Assembly: GCA_900552495.1 (NCBI GenBank)
Contig: URZY01000012.1
Coordinates: 1-29,301 of the forward strand
Direction of reading: 5' to 3'
DNA: 29,301 nt
From: an uncultured Mycoplasmatota bacterium
GTDB lineage: Bacteria; Bacillota_I; Bacilli_A; RF39; UBA660
Shown here: positions 1-7,527 of the stretch, in pieces
Numbering within the stretch: position 1 is the stretch's first letter
Layout: each line of letters starts with the position of its first letter
Made by a program: the position numbers and the translations under genes
The notes under the pieces: model-generated
The model's input: only the letters and a program-made list of their open reading frames with translations
What the model was told of the DNA's origin: nothing
Databases searched by the model: none

Positions 1-48
1 CTAACTGATGTAAAAAATACTATGGATAATTTAAATCTAAGTATTTAA
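1..48 (+). CDS. Possible C-terminal tail of a truncated gene
   Basis: An open frame enters from the left edge and ends in TAA at 46-48, giving the last 15 residues LTDVKNTMDNLNLSI. Only this tail is visible, so no function can be given. The residue mix is plausible for protein, but so short an open stretch could be chance. A weak hairpin (TATCTAG 96-102 with CTAGATA 111-117, then AATTTT) lies downstream and could end its transcript. Confidence 0.25.
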   Translation, partial: LTDVKNTMDNLNLSI

Positions 49-71
49 ATAAACTTAAATAAAAAAATATT

Positions 72-117
72 TAGTATCTAAAAACTAATATTTGGTATCT
101 AGTATGGTATCTAGATA
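72..117. repeat. Short direct repeats GGTATCTAG with a dyad
   Basis: GGTATCTAG occurs at 94-102 and again at 106-114, with a related TAGTATCTA at 72-80. TATCTAG (96-102) and CTAGATA (111-117) can also pair as a 7-bp stem followed by AATTTT. It may be a weak plus-strand terminator or a slippage-derived repeat; no specific role is supported. Confidence 0.3.
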
Positions 118-151
118 AATTTTAAAACCAATGAAAAGCCTTTAAATAAAA

Positions 152-248
152 CAAAAATGACGGACTCTCGTCCGTCTTCAGGGGGTTCGGTTGAATATAC
201 TCTCACATTAAACCGTGAGAGATATCGGCGTGACATGTATCACGCACC
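152..248 (-). ncRNA. Stand-alone structured small RNA, about 97 nt, unrecognised
   Basis: A near-consensus promoter (-35 TTGACT, 17 bp, -10 TATTAT, 280 to 252) leads into a very compact folded RNA. Read on the minus strand: hairpin GCGTGA/TCACGC (245 to 228); hairpin CTCTCAC/GTGAGAG (220 to 200) with the loop-closing region CGGTT; then AACCG (192 to 188), which can pair with CGGTT as a 5-bp pseudoknot; then a single-stranded ACCCCCTGA (187 to 179); then the terminator GACGGAC-GAGA-GTCCGTC-ATTTTT. It is not GC-poor like its surroundings, as expected for a selected structure. The SRP RNA, 6S, tmRNA and common riboswitch signatures I know are absent. No minus-strand gene follows within the window, so a trans-acting or free-standing RNA is more likely than a leader. 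Confidence 0.65.
153..176 (-). terminator. Intrinsic terminator of the small RNA
   Basis: A perfect 7-bp GC-rich stem (170-176 with 159-165, loop GAGA on the minus strand) is followed by ATTTTTG. No U-tract exists in the plus direction, which fixes the strand. Confidence 0.75.
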
Positions 249-251
249 TTA

Positions 252-280
252 ATAATAAATTATAATAGATAAAAAGTCAA
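252..280 (-). promoter_or_regulatory. Promoter of the 97-nt small RNA
   Basis: On the minus strand TTGACT (280-275) is followed after exactly 17 bp by TATTAT (257-252). Transcription would begin near 245-248, at the base of the first hairpin. Confidence 0.6.
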
Positions 281-363
281 TTACTTAACTAAAAATAATT
301 TTCTCTTTACACATACTACCACTAAAACACTAATACTAGCAACAAATTAAACTGTAAAGTAAT

Positions 364-385
364 AAAAGCTAACAACTTAGCTTTT
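364..385 (-). terminator. Probable terminator of recG
   Basis: A perfect 9-bp inverted repeat (364-372 with 377-385, loop of 4) overlaps the recG stop codon. The following T-tract on the minus strand is short (TATTACTTT), so termination may be partial. Confidence 0.5.
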
Positions 386-2378
386 AACCTTTAGTAATCG
401 AGTTAATTAATTTAATTTTTAACTCATCACCATCTGTATCTTTATCAAGTAAGTAATCCCTAGAATCTTTCTTTGCTTGAAGTAAGATTTTATAATCCGA
501 TTTAATATTAGCAATCTTAAAAGACATATCACCACTTTGCTTAGTTCCAAACAAATCGCCATGTCCTCTAAGTTTAAAATCCTCTTCACTTATTTCAAAC
601 CCATCATCAACGGTTTCCATTATTTTTAATCTTTCTGCATCACTATCACTAATCAAAATACATTGACTTTTCGAAGTACCTCTACCAACACGTCCTCTTA
701 ATTGATGAAGCGTTGATAAACCAAATCTATCAGCATCAAAAATTACCATTGTCGTTGCATTTGGAACATCAACACCAACTTCTACAACCGTTGTCGAAAT
801 AAGGATTTGTACCTCACCATTCTTAAATTGCTCCATTATCAAATCTTTTGCGCCACTAGACATTTTCCCATGAACAATATCTATTTTATAATGTTCTCCA
901 AATGCTAATTTCATCTTATCTCTAAGTTCACAAACATTAGTTAAATCCGAATTTTCACTTTCTTCAATAAGTGGTGCAATAACATACACCTGATGTCCAA
1001 CTTTTAATTCTCCATACATCATTTCTAACACTTCTTTTATTTCCGCATTAGTTTTTAAATATGTATCTATTTTCTGTCTTCCTTTTGGTCTCTCCTTAAT
1101 TGTCGAAACATCCATATCACCAAATATTGTCAAAGCATAAGTTCTAGGAATTGGAGTTGCACTCATATACAAAACGTCTGGTTTTACACCTTTATTTTGT
1201 AAATTTGCTCTTTGATGAACGCCAAAACGATGTTGTTCATCAGTAATTACTAACCCCAAATTGTTATATTCAACTTCATCTTGAATCAAAGCATGAGTTC
1301 CAATAACCATATGAACAGATCCATCCTTTAAGCCTTTATAAATCTCCGCTTTATCTTTTTTAGTCGTTGAACCTGTAAGTAATTCAATTCTTACATCTTC
1401 TTTTTCTAAAAATTTCTTTAAATTTAAATAGTGTTGCATAGCTAATATTTCTGTCGGTGCCATTAATGCACTCTGATAACCGCTCAAATAATTAGCAAGC
1501 ATACCTATAAATGAAACAATTGTCTTTCCACTACCAACATCCCCTTGCAACAAGCGATTCATTCTACTTGGGGCCTCTAAATCAGTAATAATTTCCTCTA
1601 CAGCTTTCACCTGATCACCCGTAAGTTCAAACGGAATATTCTTAATAAATTTATCTAACTTATCACGATCAATACTTCTTGCCAAACCATTTTTCTCTCT
1701 TTTGTTCTGTTCCTTCAAATAATTAATCTTGAACATAAATTGAAATAACTCTTCATACTTTAATCGAATTGTTACTTCTTTTAATTTTTCACTAGTAGAC
1801 GGATTATGAATAACATTAAGTGCTGTCTTCTTATTTAAAAAATTATACTTTTCAATATATGTTGCTGGTATATAATCAGGAATCTCTTTACCATGCATCA
1901 ACAAAGCCATATTTATATATGTAGAAATATTTTTATTAGTAAGTCCACTAGTACAATGATATACCGGTTCAATTCTTACCTTATTAGACAATACTCCCAT
2001 CTTAATATCGGAAGCAGTAATAACATTCTTTGTTTTATCAAATTTTCCTATAACAGTGATTCCCGTCCCCACAGTTAATTGACTTTTCAAAAATGCTCTA
2101 TTAAAAATAGAAACTCCAACCACACCTGTTGGGGTAACCAAACGAAAATTCATTTTATTAAGCCCTGCTTTAAATCGCATCAAAATCGGAATACTCTCAA
2201 CTTTTCCATCTATAATAATCTTTCCACCATCTTCAACTTCAGATAGACTATTTCGTTCTAATATGTCATATCTAAAAGGATAATGGGTTACTAAATCTTC
2301 TATTGTATTAATATTTATTTTGTTTAATAAAGAAAGGGATTTAGGTCCTATACCTTTTACATCTTTTAACTCTGTCAT
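384..2378 (-). CDS. recG: ATP-dependent DNA helicase RecG
   Basis: RecG is a superfamily 2 double-strand DNA translocase that reverses stalled replication forks and processes branched recombination intermediates. At 664 aa it has the usual length. The N-terminal part carries the wedge/OB domain (about residues 50-150). The helicase core shows Walker A GDVGSGKT (279-286), DEQH box (380-383), the RecG/Mfd motif ATPIPRTYA (407 on) and motif VI RGRVGRG (561-567); the C-terminal segment with GHGDLFGTKQSG is the RecG signature. The ATG is preceded by AAGGAAGTGAT. It has its own promoter at 2403-2431 and appears monocistronic. Identification is secure. Confidence 0.97.
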   Translation of the reverse strand: MTELKDVKGIGPKSLSLLNKININTIEDLVTHYPFRYDILERNSLSEVEDGGKIIIDGKVESIPILMRFKAGLNKMNFRLVTPTGVVGVSIFNRAFLKSQLTVGTGITVIGKFDKTKNVITASDIKMGVLSNKVRIEPVYHCTSGLTNKNISTYINMALLMHGKEIPDYIPATYIEKYNFLNKKTALNVIHNPSTSEKLKEVTIRLKYEELFQFMFKINYLKEQNKREKNGLARSIDRDKLDKFIKNIPFELTGDQVKAVEEIITDLEAPSRMNRLLQGDVGSGKTIVSFIGMLANYLSGYQSALMAPTEILAMQHYLNLKKFLEKEDVRIELLTGSTTKKDKAEIYKGLKDGSVHMVIGTHALIQDEVEYNNLGLVITDEQHRFGVHQRANLQNKGVKPDVLYMSATPIPRTYALTIFGDMDVSTIKERPKGRQKIDTYLKTNAEIKEVLEMMYGELKVGHQVYVIAPLIEESENSDLTNVCELRDKMKLAFGEHYKIDIVHGKMSSGAKDLIMEQFKNGEVQILISTTVVEVGVDVPNATTMVIFDADRFGLSTLHQLRGRVGRGTSKSQCILISDSDAERLKIMETVDDGFEISEEDFKLRGHGDLFGTKQSGDMSFKIANIKSDYKILLQAKKDSRDYLLDKDTDGDELKIKLINSITKG

Positions 2379-2402
2379 GGGTCATCACTTCCTTCTTGGC
2401 TT

Positions 2403-2431
2403 ATTATAGCATATTCAGATAATTTTTTCAA
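2403..2431 (-). promoter_or_regulatory. recG promoter
   Basis: On the minus strand TTGAAA (2431-2426), a 17-bp spacer and TATAAT (2408-2403), with an extended TGC in front of the -10. It starts a ~25-nt leader ahead of recG. Confidence 0.65.
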
Positions 2432-2434
2432 AAG

Positions 2435-2464
2435 AAAAAACTATAAAAATTTATTTTTTTATAG
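2435..2464 (-). terminator. Terminator of the acidic-protein gene
   Basis: Minus-strand CTATAAAAA (2464-2456) pairs with TTTTTATAG (2449-2441) and is followed by six T. It separates the upstream gene from recG. Confidence 0.6.
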
Positions 2465-2485
2465 CTTAATTTCTAATATCTAAAT

Positions 2486-3619
2486 TTACTCAATTACATC
2501 TTCATCAACAACATTACCATCTCTCTCAATAATTTTTACAATTGTTGGTAACTCAAAATATGTACTTTCTTCAACTTGATTATTAATTTCCGTTTCAGGA
2601 TAAATAACTTCTGGTTCTCTAATTGCATTATTGCTTTTACTTTCTAAAGTAGTATCTTCAACTAAATTTACTCTTTCAGCTGCTTTTTTATTATAGCGCT
2701 CTGGTACAACAATTATAACTTCTCGTGGTATAGATTCACAAAAATCCGAATCAACAGTAACATTTTCATCTTCAATCTCTTCTTCATCTAAAAGTTCTTC
2801 TACCCCTGCTATCATTTCTTTTGAAATGTTTTCCTCATCATCTAATATTTCAACACCATAGGAAATACTTTCATCAACATCCAACACCTCAACTTCTTCT
2901 GATGGCTCATCACTTGGCAAAATTCCACCACTTAATTGTTCAAAATCAACCTCTGGTACATCAGCTGCCGTAAAAACCTTCCTAGCCTCGCTAACATTGT
3001 TTTCACTAGCACCAGACTCAATAACTGTTTCCTCATTTTCTTCTATTCTAACTACTTCACTATCCGTAATTGATTTTATTTCTACTTCAGTAACATTTTC
3101 AACATTTTCAGCATCTACAGCCTTAACAACATCTCCCTTAACTTGTTTTTGTTTCTTTATTTCTAGTCCCTTACCATCCAAGACATTCTTTCTCTCTTCA
3201 GGACTTAATTCCATTAATAATCTCTTTACTTGAGCTATCTTATCAACACATAAAACAATCTTATCATGTACATTCAAATCAGTCTTTAATGTTTTTCTAA
3301 CATTATCTAAAACTTCTGGTTTAAACAATAAATTTGCCGTATAAGAAATTGCTTCACTAATTAGTTCTTCTATATCCTTAAAACTTTGAGAAGCAGTATT
3401 AATTTTTGCTTCTATTTGTTCTTTATCCAACCTATCAAATAATTTTTTAGATAAATCAGCAATTTCATCCAAATCCCAAGAATTATAGATATTATTTAAT
3501 AACCGTTCCTCAGAGCTAGCCATTATTCCCATAAAACCCAGTTTTGCATTATTGATAAGTCGTTTCGCAATAAAGTAATAAACATGCATTTCTTCGACTT
3601 GAATTCTCATCCTTATCAC
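2486..3619 (-). CDS. Hypothetical protein with acidic low-complexity C-terminal half
   Basis: I do not recognise this protein. The frame can be extended to a GTG at 3628, but AGGGAAG (3634-3628) is spaced 8 nt from the GTG at 3617-3619, so about 377 aa is preferred. Roughly the first 150 residues look helical and globular (SSEERLLNNIYNSWDLDEIA, a later ELSPEERKNVLDGKGLEIKK). The remaining 220 are rich in Glu, Asp, Val and Ile, with many EE/DE pairs and no Cys cluster, resembling a disordered acidic linker or scaffold. No signal peptide or membrane span is evident. It is transcribed alone, with a promoter inside an inverted repeat at 3657-3680. Neighbouring recG suggests nothing specific. Confidence 0.75.
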   Translation of the reverse strand: MIRMRIQVEEMHVYYFIAKRLINNAKLGFMGIMASSEERLLNNIYNSWDLDEIADLSKKLFDRLDKEQIEAKINTASQSFKDIEELISEAISYTANLLFKPEVLDNVRKTLKTDLNVHDKIVLCVDKIAQVKRLLMELSPEERKNVLDGKGLEIKKQKQVKGDVVKAVDAENVENVTEVEIKSITDSEVVRIEENEETVIESGASENNVSEARKVFTAADVPEVDFEQLSGGILPSDEPSEEVEVLDVDESISYGVEILDDEENISKEMIAGVEELLDEEEIEDENVTVDSDFCESIPREVIIVVPERYNKKAAERVNLVEDTTLESKSNNAIREPEVIYPETEINNQVEESTYFELPTIVKIIERDGNVVDEDVIE

Positions 3620-3648
3620 AAAAACCACTTCCCTATTATTCTATAATA

Positions 3649-3680
3649 ATCATACTAAATTGACACTTAATTGTCAATTT
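3649..3680 (-). promoter_or_regulatory. Promoter within a perfect 9-bp inverted repeat
   Basis: TTGACA (3677-3672, minus), a 17-bp spacer and TATGAT (3654-3649) drive the acidic-protein gene. The -35 box lies in AAATTGACA-N6-TGTCAATTT (3657-3680), a perfect dyad that could be an operator. The dyad also places a TTGACA on the plus strand, but no matching -10 box is seen there. Confidence 0.5.
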
Positions 3681-3792
3681 AATAAACTTACAGTTTTAAT
3701 AGTTATGTAAAACAAAAAACAAGAAAAAAAACCAAAAAATTGATTCTTTTTCCAATAAAATTAAACTTTTTCCTATTTTTTTAACTTTTTTA

Positions 3793-3821
3793 TTGACAAA
3801 TAAGCTTTCTTCGATTAGTAT
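3793..3821 (+). promoter_or_regulatory. Promoter of the second small RNA
   Basis: Consensus TTGACA (3793-3798), a 17-bp spacer, then TAGTAT (3816-3821) on the plus strand. The predicted start is near 3828, at the foot of the first hairpin of the RNA. Confidence 0.65.
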
Positions 3822-3827
3822 AGTAAT

Positions 3828-3962
3828 CACCAATTCGGAATTAGGCGAATTGGTCGCTAGTATCACACTAGCCAACCCCTTTTTATTCTTTTTGGAGGTT
3901 GCCCTCAGGGGGTGCAACCTCTTAGATTAAAATTAAAAAAGACGTGCCGAACGTCTTTTTTT
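3828..3962 (+). ncRNA. Stand-alone structured small RNA, about 135 nt, unrecognised
   Basis: Between a consensus promoter and a strong terminator lie three perfect hairpins: ACCAATTCG/CGAATTGGT (3829-3854), GCTAGT/ACTAGC (3856-3872) and GAGGTTGC/GCAACCTC (3895-3921). The third has an 11-nt loop containing CAGGGGGT, and ACCCC upstream (3875-3879) can pair with it as a pseudoknot. This fills the 388-bp gap between the acidic-protein gene and PFOR. No convincing open frame lies inside. SRP, 6S, tmRNA and RNase P signatures are absent. The gap's AT-rich rest (3681-3792) shows nothing else. Confidence 0.65.
3934..3962 (+). terminator. Terminator of the second small RNA
   Basis: AGACGT/ACGTCT with an A-tract in front and a run of T behind (to 3962), a typical intrinsic terminator. 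The A/T symmetry could allow some function in both directions. Confidence 0.7.
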
Positions 3963-3994
3963 CATATATAAATTAAAAATAATACATTTTCAAG

Positions 3995-4018
3995 AAAAAA
4001 GAGACCAAAGTCCCCTCT
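3995..4018 (-). terminator. Probable PFOR terminator
   Basis: Minus-strand GGGGAC-TTTG-GTCTCT followed by TTTTT overlaps the PFOR stop codon. The stem includes two G-U pairs, so strength is moderate. Confidence 0.55.
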
Positions 4019-7000
4019 ATCTATCTTTCTTTTCTGCTAAGGAAGCGTAATAGTTATATCTCATTTCAGCATTTTCTTTATTAATTTTTAACACTTCATC
4101 AGCATTCTTATTCAATTTTTTCAATGATCTATATCGATCTTCTCCCAATAAATATTCTTCATACTTCGTAAAATCAGCCTTACTATCTAATTTAAATTCA
4201 TCAAATACCGGATTATAATGGAACAATGGAAAATACCCTGATAAAGTTGCTTCTTTTTCTTCTTGAATACTATTTTTCATTCCTTTAATAATACCCTGAG
4301 CAATACATGGTGCATAGGCAATAACAATACTTGGACCATCATAAGCTTCAGCTTCCTTTAATACCTTAATAGCTTGCGTCGGATTAGCTCCAAGCGAAAT
4401 GGTACCTACATAAACATGCGGATATGTTAAAGCAATTTTAGCTAAATCTTTCTTTGCCGTAGTTTTTCCATTCGAAGCAAACTTCGCAACTGCCCCAGTC
4501 CTTGTCGACTTAGATGCCTGTCCACCTGTATTAGAATAAACTTCTGTATCTAAGACCAAAATATTTACATTTTCTTTATTAGCAAGTACATGATCAATCC
4601 CATTATAACCAATATCATATGCCCAACCATCGCCACCAATCATCCATACACTACGTGGCATTATGAAATCCTTCAAGGCTAAAAGTCCATCAATTTTCGT
4701 CTCATCAACGACTTCCAATAAGGCTGTTGCTGTCTCTTCATTTATATTCTCGGCATAATTTTTATAAATATCTTTCTCACTCTTCTTAACCAGTTTCATA
4801 TTACTTAAAATCAATTGAGCAATCCGACCTTTTATAGTCTCATCAGCAATCTTCATTCCATAACCAAATTCAGCATTATCTTCAAACAATGAGTTGGCCC
4901 AAGGAACCGTATAAGGCATACTAGGCATACTTGCCCCATAAATCGAAGAGCACCCTGTTGCATTGGCAATCATCATTCTATCACCAAATAACTGTGTTAA
5001 AAGTTTTAAATAAGGAGTTTCCCCACACCCAGCACAAGCCCCAGAAAATTCAAACTTAGGCTTTTTAAATTGACTACCTTTAACTGTATTAGTTGGCATT
5101 ACATTTTCCTTATAACTAACTTCATTAAACAAATACTTATATTCTTCGTCTTTCTTTAACTGCTTCAACTCACTCTTTGCCTTCATAATAATTGCTTTAG
5201 CTCCTGCTTTTCCAGGACAAACTTCACTACACAACCCACAGCCAGTACAATCTTCTAAACTAGCACCAATACTAAATTTATAGTCCTTATCTTTAATATT
5301 TGCGGGAATCAAATTATTACTTACTACCTCTGGAGCATCAATTTGCTCTTTTTCATTCAATAAAAACGGTCTAATTACCCCATGAGGACACACTAATGAA
5401 CACAAATTACATGAAATACAATTACTTGCATCATAGCAAGGCCCCATATCAGCTGTATCACGCTTTTCTAACTTTGCAGTTCCTGCCTCCATTGCCCCAT
5501 CCGGATTTTTTATAAATGTACTTACTGGTAAACTATCACCTTCCATAGCCTCTATTACCTGAAAAGGTGTTCTCTTGCCAACTAAGTCATCAACAAAATC
5601 AACATATGGAAGTTTTACAGGTACTAAACTGTCCAAACTCTCATCAATAGCTCTAATATTTTTATTAACCAAGTCCCCACCTTTATTGGCAAATTTTACT
5701 GCCAAATTCTCTTTAATTTTACCAATCGCAAAATTAAAATCAAATATCTTTCCTATCTTGAAAATCAATACTTCCATAATTGCACTTATTTTTCCTGGAA
5801 TACCAGCATCTCTCGCAATTTTATCTGCATCAATTATAAACATCTTAATATTTCGGCTTTGTAATATTTTCTTATCATGACTAGTCATCATACTAAGAAT
5901 TTCATCTGGACTCTTCGCTGTATTAACAATAAATACTCCTTTATTATCAAGTTTCTCAAGCATCCTAAGTTTTTTCAAATATGCATCTTTTGTACAAACA
6001 ACAATACTAGCTTTCTCAACATAATAAGTTGCTCTAACTGGCTTTTTACCAAATCGCAAATTAGATATAGTAACTCCGCCGCTTTTCTTCGAATCATATT
6101 GAAAATATCCTTGAACATATGCATTAGTATACGTCCCCGTTATTTTCATTAAATCCTTGGAAGCCGAAACCATTCCATCACTACCATAACCATATACTAA
6201 AAATTCTACATTCTTACTAGGTAATTTAAAACTCTTATCATATGAAATAGATAAATTTGTCACATCATCTCTAATTCCCAAAGTAAAATTATTATGAACA
6301 TCTCTTGTATCCAAAAAATCAAATAATGCTTTAATCATAGCCGGCGTCGTATTTTTACTTGAAAGACCATATCTACCACCATAAACAGCAACTTTAGCCT
6401 CTACCTCTTTAATAGTCTTAACAACATCTAAATAAAGAGGTTCTCCTGAAGCTCCTGCTTCTTTTGTTCGATCAAGAACCGCAATTTTCTTAACTGTTTT
6501 AGGTAATGCTTTAAGAAAATATTTTGTACTAAACGGTCTATATAAATGTACTTCTATTAAACCAATATTTTCATGCTTTTCTGAGATTAAATAGTCGATT
6601 GTTTCTTTAATTGTTTCACATACAGACCCCATAGCCACAATAACTTTAGTTGCATTTTTACTACCATAATAATTAAATGGTTGATAAGACTCACCTGTTA
6701 TTTTATTTATCCCCTGCATATATTCATTAACAATATCTGGAACTTTATCATAATAACTATTTCTTACTTCTGTTGCTTGAAAATAAATATCTTCATTCTG
6801 TGCCGTTCCATGAATTTGTGGTTTATTAGGATTCATAGCCCTTTCTCTAAATTCATTCAAACTTCTTTCATCAATTAACATTTTCAACTTTTCTGTATCA
6901 ATAACTTCTATCTTCTGCAACTCGTGACTTGTTCTAAATCCATCAAAAAAATTAATAAAAGGAACTCTTCCTTTTATTGCTGCTAAATGAGCCACTCCAG

Positions 7001-7448
7001 TTAAATCCATAACCTGCTGTACTGAACTAGATGCAAGCATCGCAAAGCCTGTGCTCCTTGCTGCATATATATCCTGATGATCACCAAAGATCGATAATGC
7101 ATGCGTTGCCAAACTTCTAGCTGCTACATTAATAACACAAGGAAGCAACTCTCCAGCAATCTTATACATATTTGGAAGCATTAATAACAAACCTTGGCTT
7201 GCAGTATAAGTAGTTGTTAAACATCCTGCTAGCAAAGAGCCGTGCACCATCCCAGCTGCCCCAGCTTCAGATTGCATTTCCACAACTCTTACTGGTCTAT
7301 CAAAATAATTAACCTTCCCTTCATTACTCCATTTATCTGTTAGTTCTGCCATCGGTGAAGCTGGAGTTATTGGATAAATTCCTGCTACCTCTGTAAAGTT
7401 ATAAGACACATAACTACATGCCTCATTACCATCCATTATTTTTTTCAT
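4017..7448 (-). CDS. nifJ: Pyruvate:ferredoxin (flavodoxin) oxidoreductase
   Basis: This enzyme oxidatively decarboxylates pyruvate to acetyl-CoA and CO2, passing electrons to ferredoxin or flavodoxin; it is the central pyruvate reaction of many anaerobes. The single-chain form has about 1,140-1,200 aa, matching this 1,143-aa product. Numbering from the longest frame, N-terminal pyruvate-binding motif YPITPASPMAE is near 29-39; two 4Fe-4S ferredoxin clusters sit at C680/683/686/690 and C737/740/743/747; the proximal cluster uses C808, C811, C836; the thiamine diphosphate signature GDGWAYDIG is followed by SNTGGQ. The ATG at 7448 is preferred over 7457 because AAAGG is 9 nt away from the former and abuts the latter. 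Monocistronic; identification secure. Confidence 0.97.
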   Translation of the reverse strand: MKKIMDGNEACSYVSYNFTEVAGIYPITPASPMAELTDKWSNEGKVNYFDRPVRVVEMQSEAGAAGMVHGSLLAGCLTTTYTASQGLLLMLPNMYKIAGELLPCVINVAARSLATHALSIFGDHQDIYAARSTGFAMLASSSVQQVMDLTGVAHLAAIKGRVPFINFFDGFRTSHELQKIEVIDTEKLKMLIDERSLNEFRERAMNPNKPQIHGTAQNEDIYFQATEVRNSYYDKVPDIVNEYMQGINKITGESYQPFNYYGSKNATKVIVAMGSVCETIKETIDYLISEKHENIGLIEVHLYRPFSTKYFLKALPKTVKKIAVLDRTKEAGASGEPLYLDVVKTIKEVEAKVAVYGGRYGLSSKNTTPAMIKALFDFLDTRDVHNNFTLGIRDDVTNLSISYDKSFKLPSKNVEFLVYGYGSDGMVSASKDLMKITGTYTNAYVQGYFQYDSKKSGGVTISNLRFGKKPVRATYYVEKASIVVCTKDAYLKKLRMLEKLDNKGVFIVNTAKSPDEILSMMTSHDKKILQSRNIKMFIIDADKIARDAGIPGKISAIMEVLIFKIGKIFDFNFAIGKIKENLAVKFANKGGDLVNKNIRAIDESLDSLVPVKLPYVDFVDDLVGKRTPFQVIEAMEGDSLPVSTFIKNPDGAMEAGTAKLEKRDTADMGPCYDASNCISCNLCSLVCPHGVIRPFLLNEKEQIDAPEVVSNNLIPANIKDKDYKFSIGASLEDCTGCGLCSEVCPGKAGAKAIIMKAKSELKQLKKDEEYKYLFNEVSYKENVMPTNTVKGSQFKKPKFEFSGACAGCGETPYLKLLTQLFGDRMMIANATGCSSIYGASMPSMPYTVPWANSLFEDNAEFGYGMKIADETIKGRIAQLILSNMKLVKKSEKDIYKNYAENINEETATALLEVVDETKIDGLLALKDFIMPRSVWMIGGDGWAYDIGYNGIDHVLANKENVNILVLDTEVYSNTGGQASKSTRTGAVAKFASNGKTTAKKDLAKIALTYPHVYVGTISLGANPTQAIKVLKEAEAYDGPSIVIAYAPCIAQGIIKGMKNSIQEEKEATLSGYFPLFHYNPVFDEFKLDSKADFTKYEEYLLGEDRYRSLKKLNKNADEVLKINKENAEMRYNYYASLAEKKDR

Positions 7449-7493
7449 AGTAACCATCCTTTCACTATAATTAATTATATCTCAAACCAGCCT

Positions 7494-7527
7494 AAAAAAA
7501 AAGAACTTCACGATAAGAAATTCTTTT
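7494..7527 (-). terminator. Terminator of the zincin gene
   Basis: Minus-strand AAAGAA...TTCTTT stem with an inner TTC/GAA pairing, followed by nine T. It overlaps the stop codon of the gene ending at 7526. Confidence 0.5.

Noticed and set aside
152..248. T-box or ZTP/fluoride riboswitch
   Set aside because: No T-box AGGGTGGNACCGCG-type bulge and no ligand-core motifs; no downstream gene visible on the strand.
3696..3917. 73-residue minus-strand open frame
   Set aside because: It runs through the hairpins and promoter of the plus-strand small RNA, has low-complexity composition and no ribosome binding site.
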